Shown piece after piece: positions 59,738 to 64,000 of a DNA stretch of 64,000 bases. A program made the translations under genes and the position numbers. Numbering within the stretch: position 1 is the first letter of the stretch; every line of letters starts with the position of its first letter. The stretch is taken from the NCBI GenBank assembly GCA_004154925.1, contig QJNS01000013.1, positions 496,001-560,000 on the forward strand, in the 5' to 3' direction. The stretch is from Monosporascus cannonballus (Eukaryota; Ascomycota; Sordariomycetes; Xylariales). The notes under the pieces were generated by a model that had not been told where the DNA came from, made no database searches, and worked only from the letters and a program-made list of their open reading frames with translations.

Positions 59738-62700
59738 ATTGACCGATATGGGTGCTAGCTAGCCCTTTTTCCTGACGCCGACGATGACAGGAGACCCTGT
59801 ATCATCCCGGCCTATCAGTTATTCATCGCTTGAACAGAGGATCCTTCCTCGCGCATATATGTTCAAGACCTGGAAGGTATGGGTTTTCTCAGTGGATGAA
59901 TTTTGGGAGGCTTTTGAAGGAATCCGGGGCCAATGACGACTGTTACGACTCTAGATAGAAACTGATACTCTACACAGGAGTACGATCTGTGATATAATAC
60001 CAACCTTCACTACATAGAATGGAATTTCCTGTTGCCTCAGAAAGCGGACCTGATGCTATTGCAGTTGAGTGATATCGCAATGCGGCCATAACCACTGGAT
60101 AGATGATGATTTTATGGCATAGTGCAACAGCCGCGCCACCAGAGGCTGCCATCCCATGTCTATAGATAAATCTTCTAGCGCACCGCCCATCCGCGAATGG
60201 CTTCCGTCCATCTACAGCTTTCCCTCCCATTCTTCGTCGACCGCGATGTGCCCCCAACACTCCGCCATTCATTCTCGCATAGAGGTCTACACGTCTCACC
60301 TCTTCCCTTGGTACTCAAGGCACCGCAAATCACTACCAGGTTACACACCATACAAGTAGGAGGGTATACTACTCTCATGTTTATCGTAGTTTCCGAAAGC
60401 CCCGCCGAGTCGCAAGGAGCACGCCTCGCAATCGCATTTCAAGTGCAGCCGCGGAACGGTCTCCGGAGCACAAGCGTCGGCCCTGACTGGACCGTCACCA
60501 GACGTGTCGCGGGCCGTGGAAACTCCGCCTAGGAGATTTCGCCCGCCTCCCCCAATGATGCCGTCGCGCCCTCTATACCACAGTAATTTGGCCGTGTAGC
60601 AGCTGGGTTCTCTTACTCTCATGACCCGGCACTTCTAAGCCCACACCGCTCTGCTCTGCTCTGCTCTGCGTTGTGCTATAGCTGCGCGATATCGTGGAAC
60701 ACAGGGGCAACACTAACTAATCTGCTCCACTTCGGCAGTCCGCATGGGGAATTCCCCAACCTAGCCTAGCTTCGTGACTCGCACGACCCGAGGGCCTGCC
60801 GCCGGGCGGGTTGGAGTGCGACGCGGCCAGCACGATAGGGCACGAACCCGAGTTCGCGACATGAGCAGCCAAGCCGATTAACATGTGCCACGGTGAGGGT
60901 CAGATGCGACTGGTCGGCGCCCCTTGTCCTGTTCGAGTGTCCCCCGTCTAGACAGCTCGATAGGCACCGCGACAACTGCGGGAAGGAGGAGGCTTTGTCA
61001 CCCGCATCGCTGGCTGAAGAAAAGAGCTCCGTTTCCGCAGCTTGCTGGACAGTTGGCACGACCCGTTGACTCTCGGATGCGTCGACTCAATGCGGTAAGG
61101 AGGATCACGTTCGTGACCGTCTCACGTCACCCAGCAGAGCCCACGACGAACGCCCCATCGGGCATTTTAGACCCCGTGTAAGGGAAAGATGGGGAGTGGG
61201 CTAAACAGACTTCTGTGCGACTCTTCCTGCAATTCAGATGACGGCAAGTTGCATTACCACGTTTTGATCGACCGCTTCCTTCTTTACCGCCGCCGGTCCC
61301 TCCCCCACCCTTTCCTCTCAGTTCCCGCCCTGGCCCCAGATGCCATTCGCGTGGGAAAAGGGCGTATGAGAGGACATGCCCAAGGCAGATAGCACGCCCT
61401 ACCGCATCAAATAGTTGAGATAGCGCGGTAAGGGTAGGGCCCCCGGGGGGTCCCCATCTCATCGCGAGCAAATCAGCAGCGCAGATCATGAGCGGTTCGT
61501 TGTTGTTGTGGGGGGCCTTAACGTGAATGGGTAGGCATCTGGTCGCGGCATTTCGACCCTCTCAGTCCCTGCGGGATAGTCAAGCTCTGACGACATTTCG
61601 GCGGAATCCCTGCAGCAGTATCAGCGACGCATATCGTTACGTGACACTGATACTGCGCCTATGCTCGAGTGGGAAGCTTTTTGTTACTCAGGTGCATGAG
61701 CGTCTGCTTCGTTGACGTCAGGACTCGCGGTGAGCTTGCAGCTCGTAGGCTCGTAGCTCGAAGCTCCTCGGCGTGACAAACGCGCGTTCGTTCGTCCGTT
61801 GCTGCGCAACGTCATGCTTGCAACGACACTTCAGCCTTGTCTCACCCCTGATTGGCTGGGGCACGTAAATTTCATGCTGGAGATGCACAACAACCGCTTT
61901 TGGCTACGCGGGTAGGAACCTCTCTCTGAGACAGTCAGGCTTCCCTTGCCTAGTTTGCCAGAAGCTTTTATGCTTCTTCTCTTGGAAAAGTTAATTGGGT
62001 GAATCCTTGGGATTTGGAGTGAGATCAAGTAGGCTTCCTCGACCTTCCCGATATAGGTCGCCTTCGACGCACAGTACAACTCAACTGGAGGGGAGCCGGG
62101 GGATACGATGGCAGCGATAAGGAATTGGATATGCTATTTTATCGGGTGAATATATACGTGCCCTGCATGCATTGCATGCATGCGCGATAGATGATTCGAT
62201 GCAATGCTCAGTAGCGGCCGACTTCTTTTCGGCTCGAACTAACTGGGCGTGCATGGTATACCTACGCGTGCCCGTATTGTCCTTTTCGTATCCGTATTAG
62301 ACCTGTCGTGGCTGACTTGGTACTATCACCGCCAGAGGAAGCTGTAAAACAGCAAGAGACACGGCTAATCATCGATCGCAGATATCTTCCCAGGCAATGT
62401 AATCTACCGCTGTGTCACAGAACGGGGAAGTCTCGAAGTCGGAGGGTGGTAGGTCGAAGCCGACTGCAAGTACTCCAAGACTCCTGGAAAGTTTTCCGTC
62501 TAGGCGCATTACAATTCTTGCGTAAGGGCCCGAGGGAACCACAAGGATTCGTACATATTTATCCACCCAGAAAGTGTCCCTGTCATTGAACCCCCCCCCC
62601 TCCCCAGGAAGGAATGCGTAACACGAACGAGCACACTCAGAGAATGGGTTTGCGACGCCCGCTAGTCCTTATGCTCAGTAATGTTAAGTCGCTACTAATG

Positions 62701-64000
62701 CTTCTGTTCGTGGTATCAAAGGGGCCGTGAAGAATCCCAAGTAAGCTATCTGGCATTTCTATTAAGTTTTAGTGATCCTCTAAGTTTACGGATAGGGCAC
62801 CTTTGTAACTTGGAGTGCAGCCTCGGGAAAACAGAGAGCTTAGCTACCTTAAAAGAATATTCAGAATTAGAACTACGGCTAGAAACTCGTCGCCAGGGCG
62901 ATGTGGATGGCAAACGAGAACAGTTAGGATCGAGAAGGGTCGAGATCCTGCACACCATTACTTCTACACCTTTGCTTGAGCATCATGAGGTTCTTATGCG
63001 CTCCACAAATTTTTGCTGGATCCCAACCTCGGCTGTTCACCAGCAACGCTCTTCTGCGCATTGTCCCTATTCGTATGCCCCTGATTGAGTACATTGAGAA
63101 TTGGGGCCTTGAGGGAGGTCTTAACATGAATGATCAAGACGCATCAACGGAAGGAGTTCGTAGCTACCTAAACCCCTGTTCGTGCACTGTAGTACAGAGC
63201 GGGATGGTTATCACGATGGAAACTTGTAGGTTAGGGCTATAGAGTTGCAACTAGCCTCAGTCAGGATGCAAACATGGATCGCCCTAAGCCGCGTGACTGG
63301 TCAGCATCTTTAACGGTCTCCTATTCTGTGGCCCATCTTCCAAGCATGGGTTTATGCATCTGCCCTAACCAATAAGGCTGGTAAGATTGATCTTGCGGCA
63401 GGGATTCACCACGTTTTCTCGAGTTTAACTTGATCGGTATATCGCGTGGAGAGGCAGGCCACGGATCTGGCAGAGCCAGGGTGTCGCACGAACGGAACCT
63501 TGCATAATGACTTCGACCAAATAGGAATATCGTTGTAGCAATGATACCGTTTCTAGCCTCAAAAGACGAGTATGAACTGTGACTGCTGCTCGTTCTCGTT
63601 TGATCCCCCGTACCCGGTAGGCAACGTTGGCGTTGGCCGCATCCTGCGTTGAGCTATGCCTCGCCTTTCGAGTACAATCTAGCTAGCTAGGCAGCGTAGG
63701 AGAATAATACCTGGATACCCCAGTGTAAGACATTAGCACCGCGGCTGAAGGTCCAGACCCATGAAGCTGCTTGGACAGTGTATCGACCTCTAAGGCAGGG
63801 GCCTATCATGATCGTGTCCAACGGAATCTAAATGATCCTGCGCGAGTGGTTAATAGTTGGCAGCACCGGCCGCCGGCTACTTGGATTAAAAGATATCATT
63901 AGGTACAGATTACTGCATCTTTACCGAAGTGACAAGGGCGACCCAACGCCAAGCTGGGAAGATTCGGTATTCCTAAGCGACGTGTAGCCGGTAGGATAGT
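59738..64000. other. 4.3-kb region without recognised genes
   Basis: Holds the PKS 3' end. Other contents: a GCTCT tandem repeat (60648-60670), an alternating TGCATGCA tract (62164-62186), and a ten-base C run (62591-62600). Frames of up to about 120 codons (for example 61127-61489 on the minus strand, 60197-60532 on the plus strand) overlap each other on both strands and are unrecognised. A truncated gene at the window edge cannot be excluded. Confidence 0.45.
60648..60670. repeat. GCTCT pentanucleotide microsatellite
   Basis: Four perfect tandem copies of GCTCT followed by GCG, in the non-coding region after the PKS gene. Confidence 0.85.

Overview
The window looks like nuclear DNA of a filamentous ascomycete (Pezizomycotina, probably a Sordariomycete). 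The evidence is: genes broken by short GT-AG introns (mostly 48-116 bases) with CTAAC-type branch points; a very AT-rich, ORF-poor block at the left end of the kind left by repeat-induced point mutation (RIP); a DHN-melanin-type non-reducing polyketide synthase; and one-to-one fungal housekeeping genes (NASP/Sim3, Cdc50, Ste7-type MAPKK, Spt6, Osh3). Gene density is low, about one gene per 5-6 kb, with several multi-kb gaps.

Layout. 1-3780: AT-rich island. 3781-6552: no recognisable gene. 6553-8237 (+): histone chaperone of the NASP/Sim3/Hif1 family. 9793-11100 (-): Cdc50/Lem3 flippase subunit. 12779-15352 (+): intron-less, bacterial-type fused ligase (GCS2 carboxylate-amine ligase plus circularly permuted ATP-grasp) at almost full length with three disabling lesions. 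16449-16586: degenerate tRNA-like/SINE-like sequence. 17573-19387 (-): coiled-coil protein. 19914-21123 (+): HAD hydrolase. 21726-23491 (-): Ste7-type MAP kinase kinase. 23492-28624: gene desert. 28625-33081 (+): SPT6. 34201-37319 (+): OSH3-type oxysterol-binding protein. 38779-39678 (+): rhamnogalacturonan acetylesterase-like SGNH hydrolase. About 39850-41508 (-): heavily decayed GH13 alpha-amylase. 42086-43374 (-): TMEM19/DUF92 membrane protein. 46463-48438 (+): secreted multicopper oxidase. 53134-59737 (+): non-reducing PKS (SAT-KS-AT-PT-ACP-ACP-TE). 59738-64000: nothing recognised.

Functionally the window mixes conserved housekeeping genes with accessory ones. The PKS and multicopper oxidase together resemble the pigment pair (pksP/alb1 with abr1) of DHN-melanin clusters: the PKS would make the naphthol precursor and the oxidase could polymerise or oxidise pigment outside the cell. 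The reductase, dehydratase and regulator expected for a complete DHN pathway are not visible here. The acetylesterase and the dead amylase are secreted or starch-related carbohydrate enzymes placed tail to tail.

The most unusual item is the bacterial-type GCS2/ATP-grasp fusion at 12779-15352. It is best explained by horizontal transfer from a bacterium (probably an actinobacterium) followed by recent inactivation, unless its lesions are assembly errors. All gene models were spliced by eye. Two (PKS intron 1 and the DUF92 intron) have phase conflicts that need transcript data.
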